Of a stretch of DNA of 64,000 nucleotides, positions 1 to 12,396 are shown one piece after another. The DNA comes from Methylobacterium sp. (GTDB lineage Bacteria > Pseudomonadota > Alphaproteobacteria > Rhizobiales > Beijerinckiaceae). The position numbers and the translations under genes are program-made. The notes below the pieces were generated by a model. That model was not told where the DNA came from, made no database searches, and saw only the letters and a list, made by a program, of their open reading frames with translations. Position 1 is the stretch's first letter. Each line of letters opens with the position of its first letter. Location: positions 186,001-250,000 of the forward strand of contig JADCBP010000001.1 of assembly GCA_020253445.1 (NCBI GenBank). The letters are read 5' to 3'.

Positions 1-1
1 C

Positions 2-799
2 TTCCCCTCGCCGAACCATGGCGCGCGGATGGGCGGGCGAAGCGGCGAGCCACGCGCGCCGGACAGCATCATCCTGCATTATACCGGCATGGCGGATGCG
101 AGTTCGGCTCTGCTCTGGCTTTGCAACCCCGTCGCGGAGGTCTCGGCGCATTACTTCGTGTTCGAGGATGGCCGCATCTTCCAGCTCGTGCCGGAGAGCC
201 GTCGCGCCTGGCACGCGGGTCGTGGTTCTTGGCGCGGCGAAACGGATATGAATTCCGCCTCCATCGGCATCGAGATCGCCCATCCCGGTCATGATCCCGG
301 TCGGGGTTTTGGCGCGAATGGCCATCCCCTGCCCCTGCCGGAAGGCGTGAAGCCCAACCCCTACCCGCCCCCGGGACCACCCTTCCCGGAAAGGCAGATC
401 GAGGCCGTCATCCGCCTCGTCGGCGACATCAAGTCACGCCGGACCATTCCCGACAGCCGCATCCTCGCGCATTCGGATATCGCGCCGGGGCGGAAGATCG
501 ATCCGGGCGAGAATTTCCCGTGGGAAAAGCTGGCAGCGGCGGGTCTGGGGCTGTGGACGACCATATCACCGCCGACCGGCGGCCCCACCTATCGCCGCGG
601 CGATGAGGGCATGCCGGTGGCGGCTTTGCAATCGCTCTTCGCGGATTTCGGCTACGGCCTCGAGATCAGCGGCGTCTTCGATGAGCGCATGGAGGCGGTG
701 GTCGCCGCCTTCCAGCGGCATTGGCGGCCGGGTCGCGTGGATGGCGTGGCCGATGGCGAGACGTTCCAGCGCCTGCGCGCGCTGGCCGGCATGGCATGA
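2..799 (+). CDS. N-acetylmuramoyl-L-alanine amidase with peptidoglycan-binding domain (5' partial)
   Basis: A zinc amidase that would cleave the bond between N-acetylmuramic acid and the stem peptide in cell-wall recycling or remodelling. The frame is open to the window edge and reads SPNHGAR before the first internal ATG at 29, a typical amidase_2 N-terminus, so the true start lies upstream of position 1. The Amidase_2 fold is visible: the zinc-histidine region IILHYTGM, the FVFEDGRIFQLVPE strand pair, a second zinc region after SIGIEIAHPG, and the late ILAHSDIAPGRKIDPGENF motif (H and D ligand region). A C-terminal PG_binding_1-like repeat follows (GDEGMPVAALQ to GVADGETFQRLRAL). It resembles the AmpD/AmiD family; the architecture with a C-terminal binding domain favours AmiD. 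It ends 7 bases before the next gene on the same strand. Confidence 0.85.
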   Translation, partial: FPSPNHGARMGGRSGEPRAPDSIILHYTGMADASSALLWLCNPVAEVSAHYFVFEDGRIFQLVPESRRAWHAGRGSWRGETDMNSASIGIEIAHPGHDPGRGFGANGHPLPLPEGVKPNPYPPPGPPFPERQIEAVIRLVGDIKSRRTIPDSRILAHSDIAPGRKIDPGENFPWEKLAAAGLGLWTTISPPTGGPTYRRGDEGMPVAALQSLFADFGYGLEISGVFDERMEAVVAAFQRHWRPGRVDGVADGETFQRLRALAGMA

Positions 800-806
800 G
801 GAAACG

Positions 807-1808
807 ATGCAGCAGATCATCTCCACCGTGGAAATGCATACCGGCGGCGAGCCTTTCCGCATTGTCACCAGCGGCTTCCCCCGCGCGCCGGGCGCCCGCA
901 TTGTCGATCGCCGCGCCTGGCTCAAGGCGAATGCCGATCACCTCCGGCAGGCCATCATGTTCGAGCCGCGCGGGCACGCCGACATGTATGGCGGCATCCT
1001 CACCGACCCCGTCAGCGAGGGGGCGGATTTCGGGGTGATGTTCATTCATAACGAGGGTTATTCCGACCATTGCGGCCATGGCGTCATCGCGCTCGCCACC
1101 GCTGCGGTGCAGCTCGGCTGGTTGCTGCCGGAATCGCCGGAGACGCGCGTAGGGATCGACGCGCCCTGCGGCTTCATCGAGGCCTTCGTGGGGTGGGACG
1201 GGAGCCGCGTCACCGGCGTGCGCTTCCTCAACGTGCCGAGTTTCCTGCTTCACCGGGATGTGACGGTGGAAACCCCGAGCTTCGGCCGCGTGACCGGCGA
1301 CATCGCCTTCGGCGGCGCGTTCTATTTCTATGCGAGCGGCGTGCCGCATGGCCTCGCGATCCGCGAGCATGAGGTCGAGCGGCTCATCCGCTTCGGGGCG
1401 GAGGTGAAGGCGGCGGCAAACCGCGCCTTCCGCGTGCAGCACCCGGATATCCCCGAGATCAACCACATCTATGGCACGATCATCGATGGACCCCCGCGCC
1501 ATGCCGGCTCGACACAGGCGAATTGCTGCATCTTCGCGGATCGGGAGGTGGATCGCTCGCCGACCGGTTCGGGCACGGCGGGGCGCGTGGCGCAGCTCGT
1601 GGCGCGCGGCGAACTGGCGTTTGGAGCGGAGATCATCAACGAATCGATCATCGGCTCGGTGATGCGCGGCAAGGCGATCGCGAAAGCCCGTTGCGGCCCG
1701 CATGAGGGCGTGATCCCGGAGGTTTCGGGCACCGCCCATCTCGCAGGCCTCGCGCATTGGATCATCGACCCCGATGATCCGCTGAGGCATGGCTTCCTGG
1801 TGCGGTGA
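807..1808 (+). CDS. trans-3-hydroxy-L-proline dehydratase (proline racemase superfamily)
   Basis: A 333-residue cytoplasmic enzyme of the proline racemase/4-hydroxyproline epimerase superfamily. Start chosen at ATG 807, which follows AGGA in TGAGGAAACG and opens the canonical N-terminus STVEMHTGGEPFRIV. The first catalytic site keeps cysteine (SDHCGHGVI). The second reads DRSPTGSGT, with threonine where racemases and epimerases have cysteine. The Cys/Thr pair is the known signature of trans-3-hydroxy-L-proline dehydratases (as in the human enzyme), which make 1-pyrroline-2-carboxylate. So dehydration is predicted rather than epimerisation; this is inferred from residues, not assayed. No ketimine reductase or hydroxyproline transporter gene is adjacent. 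It converges on metH with only 6 bases between the stop codons. Confidence 0.82.
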   Translation: MQQIISTVEMHTGGEPFRIVTSGFPRAPGARIVDRRAWLKANADHLRQAIMFEPRGHADMYGGILTDPVSEGADFGVMFIHNEGYSDHCGHGVIALATAAVQLGWLLPESPETRVGIDAPCGFIEAFVGWDGSRVTGVRFLNVPSFLLHRDVTVETPSFGRVTGDIAFGGAFYFYASGVPHGLAIREHEVERLIRFGAEVKAAANRAFRVQHPDIPEINHIYGTIIDGPPRHAGSTQANCCIFADREVDRSPTGSGTAGRVAQLVARGELAFGAEIINESIIGSVMRGKAIAKARCGPHEGVIPEVSGTAHLAGLAHWIIDPDDPLRHGFLVR

Positions 1809-1814
1809 GGCGGA

Positions 1815-5552
<3,738 letters not shown>

Positions 5553-5575
5553 CAGACAACAACCTTCGTGAAAGA

Positions 5576-6484
5576 TTACGCCGCCGCAGCCACGGGCTCG
5601 GCCCTCAGGCCGAGCATATGGCAGATGGCGAAGACAAGATCCGCCTTGTTCATCGTGTAGAAGTGGAAATCGCTGACGCCGTTATCGAGCAGATCATAAA
5701 CCTGCTCCACGGCCACCGCCGCCGCCACCATGCGGCGCGTCTCGGGGTCGTCTTCCAGTCCTTCGAAGCGCCTGGCGAGCCAGGCGGGAACGTCCGTGCC
5801 GCATTTCGTCGCGAAGCTCGCGGATTGCCGGAAGTTCTGCACCGGCAGGATGCCCGGCACGACGGGGATGGAAATTCCAGCTTTTCGCACGCGCTCCATG
5901 TAGCGATAGTAATGCCCGTTATCGAAGAAGAACTGCGTGATGGCGCGATCCGCCCCGGCATCCACCTTCCGCTTCAGAAGATCGATCTCGAAATCGAGGC
6001 TGGGGCTCTCCGGGTGTTTCTCGGGATAGGCCGACACCGCCACGTGAAAATCGCCGATCGCCTTGATGCCCGCGACCAGTTCCGGCGAGCCCTGATAGCC
6101 TTCCGGATGCGCCTCGAACGTGGTGCCGATGCCGGTGACGGGATCACCGCGCAGGGCCACGATATGGCGCACGCCCATGGCCCAATACTGGCGGAGGATC
6201 TCGTCGGTATCGTCCTTCGTGGCGGCCACGCAGGTGAGATGCGAGGCAGGTTTCAGGCCGGTTTCTTCGAGGATGCGCTTCACGGTCGCATGCGTGCGCT
6301 CCCGCGTGGAACCGCCCGCTCCATAGGTGACGGACACGAAATCGGGCGCGAGCGGCGCGAGGCGCTGCACGGAAGCCCAGAGCGTTTCGGCCATGGCATC
6401 GTTCTTCGGCGGAAAGAACTCGAAGGAAATACCAGGCTTCGGCGCCTCGGTCTGGCGGCTCGAACGGGCGGGGGCAGCATGCAT
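5576..6484 (-). CDS. metF: Methylenetetrahydrofolate reductase MetF
   Basis: Flavoprotein reducing 5,10-methylene-THF to 5-methyl-THF, the methyl donor for the adjacent metH product. The frame is open further upstream, but that stretch overlaps the regulator gene and is low-complexity. ATG 6484 gives a 302-residue protein of normal length. It carries [11 protein letters not shown] near residue 20, [16 protein letters not shown] (the folate/FAD loop), [21 protein letters not shown] and [14 protein letters not shown], all hallmarks of the MTHFR barrel. The start lies one base after the stop codon of the upstream regulator gene, indicating translational coupling. Confidence 0.96.
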   Translation of the reverse strand: MHAAPARSSRQTEAPKPGISFEFFPPKNDAMAETLWASVQRLAPLAPDFVSVTYGAGGSTRERTHATVKRILEETGLKPASHLTCVAATKDDTDEILRQYWAMGVRHIVALRGDPVTGIGTTFEAHPEGYQGSPELVAGIKAIGDFHVAVSAYPEKHPESPSLDFEIDLLKRKVDAGADRAITQFFFDNGHYYRYMERVRKAGISIPVVPGILPVQNFRQSASFATKCGTDVPAWLARRFEGLEDDPETRRMVAAAVAVEQVYDLLDNGVSDFHFYTMNKADLVFAICHMLGLRAEPVAAAA

Positions 6485-6485
6485 C

Positions 6486-7520
6486 TCAGGCAACCTTGGT
6501 GATGATCGAACGGGAGAGCGGATCGCCAGGCAACGAGAAATCGCCCTCGCGGGCGCTGTCCTCGGCAATCCAGAGGGAAACGGTGAGTGCGCCCGTGGCT
6601 TCGGGGCGGATATCGCGCGAAAGCTGCAGGTTGAGACCGTTCTCGGCGAAGAAAGCGCCGATCTCCTCGGCCGAGAAGCCAAGGCGGCGATGCGCATGTT
6701 CCACACGCAGGCTCTCTTCGTGGTGTGGCGCGAAATCGACGATCACGATCCGCCCGCCGGGCTTGAGCACGCGCGCGGCCTCGCGCACGGCGCGGGCCGG
6801 ATCATCCATGAAATGCAGCACCTGATGCAGGATCACGAGATCGAACCGTGCGAGATCCGCCGGCAGCGCATAGAGATCGCCCTGCCGCAACTGCACATGG
6901 CGCAGGCCCGCCTCGTCGAGGTTGGCGCGCGCCACCGCGAGCATGGCCGGGCTGACATCCAGGCCCACGGCGCGGCTCGCACGGGGTCCGAAGAGCTTCA
7001 GCATCTGCCCCGTGCCGGTGCCGAGATCGAGGATCGCCTCGTATTCGCGCTCGCCGAGGGCATCGAGCATGGCCTTCTCGACCGCCGATTCCGGCACATG
7101 CAGGGCGCGGATGCGATTCCAGTCGGCAGCGTGGCGGGCGAAGTAGGCGGCGGCCTGTTCCTTTCTTTCCACCCGCACCGCCTCCAGGCGGCGCCGGTCG
7201 GCCGCGAGGCCGGGATCGGCGGGGTCGAGCGCCGCAATCACCCCCTCGCGGATGACATTCGCCACACCCCGCTCGGCCAGCCGGAAGAAAGCCCAGGCGC
7301 CCTCGCGATGGCGATCGATCAACCCTGCTTCCACCAGCAGCTTCAGGTGACGCGAGACGCGCGGCTGCGACTGGCCAAGAATGGTCATGAGTTCGGTGAC
7401 AGTGAGTTCGGCCTCCGACAGCAGCGCGAGAATGCGCAGGCGCGTCGCCTCGCCCGCCGCCTCAAGGGCAGCGAGCAGGGCATCAAGCGGCTGGTGGCCG
7501 GGATGGATGGGGCGGATCAT
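6486..7520 (-). CDS. ArsR-family regulator fused to a class I SAM-dependent methyltransferase
   Basis: A 344-residue two-domain protein. Residues about 10-95 form an ArsR winged helix (EATRLRILALLSEAELTVTE, then QSQPRVSRHLKLLVEAGLID). Residues about 140-320 form a Rossmann methyltransferase with the SAM motif ILDLGTGTGQMLKLFG, the acidic ribose-binding residue in AVGLDVSPAML, and FDLVILHQVLHFMDDPARA. Such fusions commonly sit before metF in alphaproteobacteria. SahR, the ArsR-type S-adenosylhomocysteine sensor, controls methionine genes in other proteobacteria, so a SAH/SAM-responsive role is plausible but inferred. The methyltransferase half may be a ligand sensor or a true enzyme. It is the first gene of the metF-metH operon, preceded by a palindrome at 7546-7565. 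Confidence 0.88.
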   Translation of the reverse strand: MIRPIHPGHQPLDALLAALEAAGEATRLRILALLSEAELTVTELMTILGQSQPRVSRHLKLLVEAGLIDRHREGAWAFFRLAERGVANVIREGVIAALDPADPGLAADRRRLEAVRVERKEQAAAYFARHAADWNRIRALHVPESAVEKAMLDALGEREYEAILDLGTGTGQMLKLFGPRASRAVGLDVSPAMLAVARANLDEAGLRHVQLRQGDLYALPADLARFDLVILHQVLHFMDDPARAVREAARVLKPGGRIVIVDFAPHHEESLRVEHAHRRLGFSAEEIGAFFAENGLNLQLSRDIRPEATGALTVSLWIAEDSAREGDFSLPGDPLSRSIITKVA

Positions 7521-7545
7521 CGCCGAGACACTCTCACGGAAAACG

Positions 7546-7565
7546 ACATAAAGATATGTTTATGT
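7546..7565. promoter_or_regulatory. Palindromic operator candidate upstream of the regulator-metF-metH operon
   Basis: Perfect 7-base arms ACATAAA (7546-7552) and TTTATGT (7559-7565) flank a 6-base centre GATATG, 26 bases upstream of the ATG at 7520. AT-rich in a GC-rich neighbourhood. The form ATAAA-N6-TTTAT fits binding by a dimeric ArsR-type winged helix. The most likely ligand is the product of the adjacent gene, giving autoregulation; this is inference from position and symmetry. Confidence 0.65.
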
Positions 7566-7604
7566 GATTTTTATACTCGGCGCAAGATGTTTGAGGAAAA
7601 CCCC

Positions 7605-8684
7605 TCACCCGATGGCTGCATCGCTCTGGAACACGTGCCCCGGCCGGGCAGGAATGAAGCTTTCCGCCGGCCTGCCGGCAGCGTGCAGTTGCCGCGTCAG
7701 CTCTTCCGCCGGCTCCTCGATTGGCTCGTTGGTGAGCTGGAACGTGCCCCAGTGATAGCCGAGCGCATGTCGGCAGCCGAGAATGTCGAAGATTTTCAGG
7801 GCATCTTCCGGGTCGGCATGCTGGTATCGCATGAACCAGCGCGGGCCATAGGCGCCGATGGGGAGAAGCCCGAGCGCCATCGGCCCGTGCTTCTCGCGGA
7901 TCGCCTGGAACACGCGCCCGCCGCCAAAGCCGGTATCCCCCGCGAACCAGATCTTGCCCGCGCCGGTTTCGATGACGAAAGAGGCCCAGAGCGCATGCAT
8001 GCGATCGAACATGCCGCGCGCCGACCAATGCTGCGCGGGCTCGAAAATCACGGCCACGCTGGCTGCGAATTCCACGCGATCGCCCCAATCCTTTGATTCA
8101 ATTTCGATATCCGCACGCCCCTCGCGGATGATCGCATCATTGCCGAGCGGGGTGAGGATGCGCGGGCGGTCGCGATCCCAAAGGGCGTGCAGGCTCGGCA
8201 CATCGAGATGATCGTAATGGTTGTGGCTGACCAGCACGACATCGATCTTCGGCAAATTGTCGAAGGCGATGGCCGGCGGATTCACCCGTTTGGGCCCCGC
8301 GAAGGAGACGGGCGAAGCGCGTTCGGAAAACTGCGGATCGAGCAGGATGTTCACCCCGCCGGTCTGGATGAGGAAGCTCGCATGGCCGATGAAGCTCACG
8401 CGCAAGGCCTTGCCCTCCACGCGCGCGGGCGGCATATCGGCGGCATGGGGGCTCGGGAAACTCGCAGGCCATTCCGCAGCCTTCTCGCCGAATTGCCAGC
8501 GCAGGAAATCGCGGAAGCTGCGCGGGCCATCACCCCCCGGCAGGAAGAATTTCTGCCCGTCGAAATGATCCGAAACCGGGCCGGAATAATAGGAATTGGC
8601 GCGTGCGGGCCGGAAAATGGCTGTGACGCCGCCCGCGACGACAGCGGCACCGGCGAGGAACTTGAAGAAGCGTCTGCGGTTCAT
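7605..8684 (-). CDS. Tat-exported metallo-beta-lactamase-fold hydrolase (UlaG/NAPE-PLD-like)
   Basis: A 359-residue MBL-fold protein. The N-terminus MNRRRFFKFLAGAAVVAGG is a twin-arginine-type signal or anchor, suggesting a folded, metal-loaded periplasmic enzyme. The core begins at VSFIGHASFLIQTGGVNILLDP, typical of the L-ascorbate-6-phosphate lactonase/NAPE-phospholipase D branch. The metal site LVSHNHYDHLDVPSL follows, then WFAGDTGFGGG and a C-terminal histidine within ALGYHWGTFQL. The family includes phosphodiesterases and lactonases; the substrate cannot be read from sequence. It stops 84 bases before the regulator gene and looks monocistronic. Confidence 0.85.
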   Translation of the reverse strand: MNRRRFFKFLAGAAVVAGGVTAIFRPARANSYYSGPVSDHFDGQKFFLPGGDGPRSFRDFLRWQFGEKAAEWPASFPSPHAADMPPARVEGKALRVSFIGHASFLIQTGGVNILLDPQFSERASPVSFAGPKRVNPPAIAFDNLPKIDVVLVSHNHYDHLDVPSLHALWDRDRPRILTPLGNDAIIREGRADIEIESKDWGDRVEFAASVAVIFEPAQHWSARGMFDRMHALWASFVIETGAGKIWFAGDTGFGGGRVFQAIREKHGPMALGLLPIGAYGPRWFMRYQHADPEDALKIFDILGCRHALGYHWGTFQLTNEPIEEPAEELTRQLHAAGRPAESFIPARPGHVFQSDAAIG

Positions 8685-8846
8685 GAGCGGGTTACGTGGG
8701 GCGCTCGAGCGCAGATTGCGAGGGGGTGAAGCAGCTGATCGATTAGCCGCAAAGTCCAGCGGGCAAAGTCACGCAACTCTATGGAAAATCAGGTGCAACG
8801 AGTGAACGACGGCGCGCCAAACCTACGGGGAAATCGCCATCGAACG

Positions 8847-9062
8847 TTAGGATCTTTGATAGCTCCTGCTCCCAACCGTCAATTTCGGCCATGCCAAAAG
8901 CTCAGAAAAAATCCCACGTGAGACTGCATCTCGACTTTCAGCCGGCTCTCTCGCTAGCAAGAACTGAACAAGTGACATGCAGAGATATCGACTCAGGAGC
9001 ATTTCGGTCTCGAGCTGAGAGATTTTCTCAGTTAGTCGGTCAACCTCTGCATTTTTTTGCAT
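8847..9062 (-). CDS. Small hypothetical protein following ettA
   Basis: A 71-residue ORF, not recognised. It opens 9 bases after the ettA stop codon with GAGG about 7 bases before the ATG, so it could be translationally linked to ettA. Residues 5-25 (AEVDRLTEKISQLETEML) have heptad-like spacing suggesting a short coiled coil. No membrane segment is evident. The region is distinctly less GC-rich than its neighbours, which argues for recent acquisition or weak selection. No other gene is seen in the space to the next gene start at 8684. Confidence 0.5.
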   Translation of the reverse strand: MQKNAEVDRLTEKISQLETEMLLSRYLCMSLVQFLLAREPAESRDAVSRGIFSELLAWPKLTVGSRSYQRS

Positions 9063-9071
9063 TGTTGGACC

Positions 9072-10724
9072 TCACCGCGCAAATTTGCGATACTTGATGC
9101 GCTTCGGCTCCACGGCGTCGGCACCCAGCCGCCGCTTCTTGTCCTCGATGTAATCCGAGAACGAGCCCTCGAACCACTCGACATGGCTGTCGCCCTCGAA
9201 GGCGAGGATGTGCGTCGCGATGCGGTCGAGGAACCAGCGATCATGGCTGATGATGACAGCGCAGCCCGCGTAATCCTCGAGCGCTTCTTCGAGAGCGCGG
9301 AGCGTATCCACGTCGAGATCGTTGGTCGGCTCGTCGAGGAGGAGCACATTCGCGCCCGATTTCAGCATCTTCGCGAGGTGAACGCGGTTGCGCTCGCCGC
9401 CCGAAAGCATGCCGACTTTCTTCTCCTGATCGCCGCCCTTGAAGTTGAACGCGCCGCAATAAGCCCGGCTATGCATGGATTTCTTGCCGAGATAGATCAC
9501 CTCGGCCCCGCCGGAAATTTCCTCCCAGACCGTTTTCTTGTCATCGAGGCTGTCGCGCGACTGATCGACGAAGCCGAGCTTCACGGTATCACCCACGGTG
9601 ATCGAGCCGCCATCCGGCTTTTCCGCGCCGGTGATCATGCGGAAGAGCGTGGTCTTGCCCGCGCCGTTCGGGCCGATGACGCCGACAATGCCGCCCGGCG
9701 GCAGCTTGAAGGAGAGGTTCTCGATCAGGAGCTTGTCCTGGAAGCCCTTGGAGAGGTTCTCGAAATCGATCACGTTGCCGCCGAGGCGCTCGGCAATGGG
9801 GATGATGATCTGCGCGGTATCCGGCCCCTTCTCGGAAGCCTTCTGCACCAGTTCCTCGTAGCGGGTGATGCGCGCCTTGTTCTTCGCCTGCCGTGCGCGG
9901 GGGGATGAAGCCACCCATTCCTGCTCGCGCGCCATGGTGCGCTGGCGGGCGGCATCCTCGCGGCCCTCCTGCTCGAGGCGCTTCTGCTTCTGCGTGAGCC
10001 AGCTCGAATAATTACCCTCGTAGGGGATGCCCTTGCCGCGATCGAGTTCGAGGATCCAGCCGGTCACGTTGTCGAGGAAGTAGCGATCGTGGGTCACGAT
10101 CAGGATCGCGCCGGGATATTCGCGCAGATGGTTTTCCAGCCAGTTCACGGTCTCGGCGTCGAGATGGTTGGTAGGCTCGTCGAGGAGCAGCAATTCGGGT
10201 TGCTCCAGCAGCAGCTTGCAGAGCGCGACACGGCGCTTCTCGCCACCCGAAAGGTTCGTCACCGCCCAGTCATCGGGCGGGCAACGCAGGGCATCCATCG
10301 CCTGATCGACCTTGCTGTCGAGATCCCAGAGGTTCTGGCTGTCGATCTGGTCCTGGAGCTTCGCGCCCTCCTCGGCGGTTTCATCCGAGTAGTTCATCAT
10401 CAGCTCGTTGTAGCGATCCAGGATCGCCTGCTTCTTCGCAACGCCGAGCTTCACGTTCTCGCGCACGGTGAGGGCTTCATCGAGCTTCGGCTCCTGCGGC
10501 AGGTAGCCCACACGCGCGCCCTCGGCCACCCAGCCCTCGCCGGTCCATTCCTTGTCGATGCCGGCCATGATGCGCAGAAGCGTGGATTTACCTGCGCCGT
10601 TGACGCCGAGGACGCCGATCTTCGCATCGGGGTAGAAGGAGAGATGGATGTTATCCAGCGTCTTCTTGCCGCCCGGATAGACCTTTGTGAGGCCACGCAT
10701 GTGGTAGATGAACTGACGGGACAT
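9072..10724 (-). CDS. ettA: Energy-dependent translational throttle protein EttA (ABC-F)
   Basis: A cytoplasmic ABC-F ATPase that binds the ribosomal E site and gates the first elongation cycle according to ATP/ADP level. Start ATG 10724 is chosen (MSRQFIYHMRGLTKVYPGG), preceded by GGAG, giving 550 residues, very close to E. coli EttA. Two nucleotide-binding domains are complete: Walker A GVNGAGKSTLL near 38 with signature NLSGGEKRRVALCKLL and Walker B LLLLDEPTNHLDAETV, then GPNGAGKTTLFRM with MLSGGERNRVHLAKML and VLLLDEPTNDLDVDTL. An arm and linker rich in charged residues separates them. There are no membrane segments. Confidence 0.96.
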   Translation of the reverse strand: MSRQFIYHMRGLTKVYPGGKKTLDNIHLSFYPDAKIGVLGVNGAGKSTLLRIMAGIDKEWTGEGWVAEGARVGYLPQEPKLDEALTVRENVKLGVAKKQAILDRYNELMMNYSDETAEEGAKLQDQIDSQNLWDLDSKVDQAMDALRCPPDDWAVTNLSGGEKRRVALCKLLLEQPELLLLDEPTNHLDAETVNWLENHLREYPGAILIVTHDRYFLDNVTGWILELDRGKGIPYEGNYSSWLTQKQKRLEQEGREDAARQRTMAREQEWVASSPRARQAKNKARITRYEELVQKASEKGPDTAQIIIPIAERLGGNVIDFENLSKGFQDKLLIENLSFKLPPGGIVGVIGPNGAGKTTLFRMITGAEKPDGGSITVGDTVKLGFVDQSRDSLDDKKTVWEEISGGAEVIYLGKKSMHSRAYCGAFNFKGGDQEKKVGMLSGGERNRVHLAKMLKSGANVLLLDEPTNDLDVDTLRALEEALEDYAGCAVIISHDRWFLDRIATHILAFEGDSHVEWFEGSFSDYIEDKKRRLGADAVEPKRIKYRKFAR

Positions 10725-10854
10725 CAACGGCTCCGGCTGGTCGGATGAAGGGTTTGGCGGGGATGTAGGCTTTCGCTGCCCGAAGAGCAACGGCGCGCTT
10801 CCTTCGAATTGCAGAAAGAAAGGCGAAAGGCTCCTGCGCTATGCTGCAGAAGGT

Positions 10855-12396
10855 GTGTCGCGTTTTCAGTGTGCGTGGATGGCGGGCGTTTCGGCCGTTA
10901 TGGTCAATCAGGTTCAGGAGGTGAAGGCCAGAAACCTTCAGACCCTGATGGCAGTGCTCGATGAAATCTCGGGCATGGCTGGTCATGCCGCAGACCATAC
11001 AACTCGCCATCCCCGCGGCGCGCTGACCGATGCAGGTGCGCCGCGGCTCGCGACTGTCCTTCTCGCTCCGCAGGGCAATCGCCTCACCCTCAGCCTCGGC
11101 GGCATGCCGCTCGAGGTGGTCCTCCCCGATGCGCTTGTCAGCGCCGCGAAGGCCAATCCGGGCCTGTTCGCCCGCGGCACCATGCTGCAGGTGGAGGTGG
11201 ATGCCCAGACTGGCGTGCTCCGCCTGTCTCTCCCCGCGCCCACCCTGCCGGCGATCACGGCGGCGACCATCCGCACGATCTCCCAGAACGGCACCGGCCC
11301 ATCGGCTTCGCCTGCCCCGCCTTTGCCCGATTTTTTTCCGCCCGGTTCGCCGGGCTCGCTGATCCAGAAGCTTGCACAGCTTCATCTGCCACTGGCCGAG
11401 CGGGGTAATGCCTCACCTTCGGGCGGTGCCGCGCCTCAGCTCAGTGGCAGCCGCGCGATTGGCCCTCTGGCTCTGGCCACGCTGCCGCCGGCTCTGCTGG
11501 AAGCGAGCCTGAAGGCCGCGATCCGGCAGATGCCGCTGGGCAGCGCCCTGTCCGCCCTGCTCTCGGGCAAGACCGAAGGCGTGGACCCGGCCCTCCTCGC
11601 TTCGCTGCGCGCCATGCGGATCGATGGGTTTGCCAAGCCCGATGCCGCAAGCATCGAGCAGGCGCTGCAGCAATCCGGCCTGTTCTTCGAGGGGCGGCTC
11701 GCGGCCCTCGCCCAGGGCACCGGTGGCAGCCTTCCGCATGACCTGAAATCGCTGCTGAACCTCATCCGCGCGAGCCTTGGCGGAGAGGCCGACGCGGTTG
11801 CCGGGCCCGCCAAGCCTCTGCCGACACATCTCCTTTCTGCCAGCGACCGGCCGGGATTGCCGACGCCTCGCGGTCCCGACCTCGCGCGCCTGGTGGAGGG
11901 CGGGGTCGAGCGCATCAAGCTGCAGCAGATCGCATCCCTGCCTGATCATCCCGGCATGACCGTGACCGATGATCGGACACAATCGAGCCGCCTCGCCTTC
12001 CAGATCCCGCTGGCGACACATGGCCAGGAGCGGCCCGAGACCGCGATGATCGGCGTGATGATCGAGCATGACCCGCGCCCGGATCTCCCGCCCGGCATTC
12101 TGGTAGGGGATGAAGGCGGGGAAGGCTCGGAAGCCTTTCCCTGGAAGGTGCGCATCGCACTCGATCTCGAGGAAACCGGCCCCGTTCAGGCCGAGATCGC
12201 CCTCAGAGGCCAGCGCGTGGGCGTGACGCTCTGGGCCGAGCGCAAGGCGATGGCCGAGGATGCGCGCCGCGCGATCGGTGATCTGCACGCCGCACTCACG
12301 GGCGCGGCCTTCGAGGTCGCGCATCTCGAGGTGAAGGATGGCCGACCCGCAGGCCCGGTTCATCGCCCCTCCGCGCATCTGGACCGCCGCTCATGA
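10855..12396 (+). CDS. FliK C-terminal-domain protein (flagellar hook-length control-like)
   Basis: A long protein (up to 513 residues) with a low-complexity, Ala/Pro/Gly-rich first two thirds. The C-terminal domain, about residues 375-495 (FQIPLATHGQERPETAMIGV through VQAEIALRGQRVGVTLWAER), resembles the FliK globular domain. FliK proteins measure hook length and switch export specificity through FlhB. The next gene encodes an FlhB-type cytoplasmic tail and overlaps by 4 bases (ATGA), which supports the assignment. The start is uncertain: GTG 10855 has GAAGG upstream; ATG 10879 or 10900 are alternatives. No other flagellar gene is nearby, so an accessory function is possible. Confidence 0.68.
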   Translation: MSRFQCAWMAGVSAVMVNQVQEVKARNLQTLMAVLDEISGMAGHAADHTTRHPRGALTDAGAPRLATVLLAPQGNRLTLSLGGMPLEVVLPDALVSAAKANPGLFARGTMLQVEVDAQTGVLRLSLPAPTLPAITAATIRTISQNGTGPSASPAPPLPDFFPPGSPGSLIQKLAQLHLPLAERGNASPSGGAAPQLSGSRAIGPLALATLPPALLEASLKAAIRQMPLGSALSALLSGKTEGVDPALLASLRAMRIDGFAKPDAASIEQALQQSGLFFEGRLAALAQGTGGSLPHDLKSLLNLIRASLGGEADAVAGPAKPLPTHLLSASDRPGLPTPRGPDLARLVEGGVERIKLQQIASLPDHPGMTVTDDRTQSSRLAFQIPLATHGQERPETAMIGVMIEHDPRPDLPPGILVGDEGGEGSEAFPWKVRIALDLEETGPVQAEIALRGQRVGVTLWAERKAMAEDARRAIGDLHAALTGAAFEVAHLEVKDGRPAGPVHRPSAHLDRRS

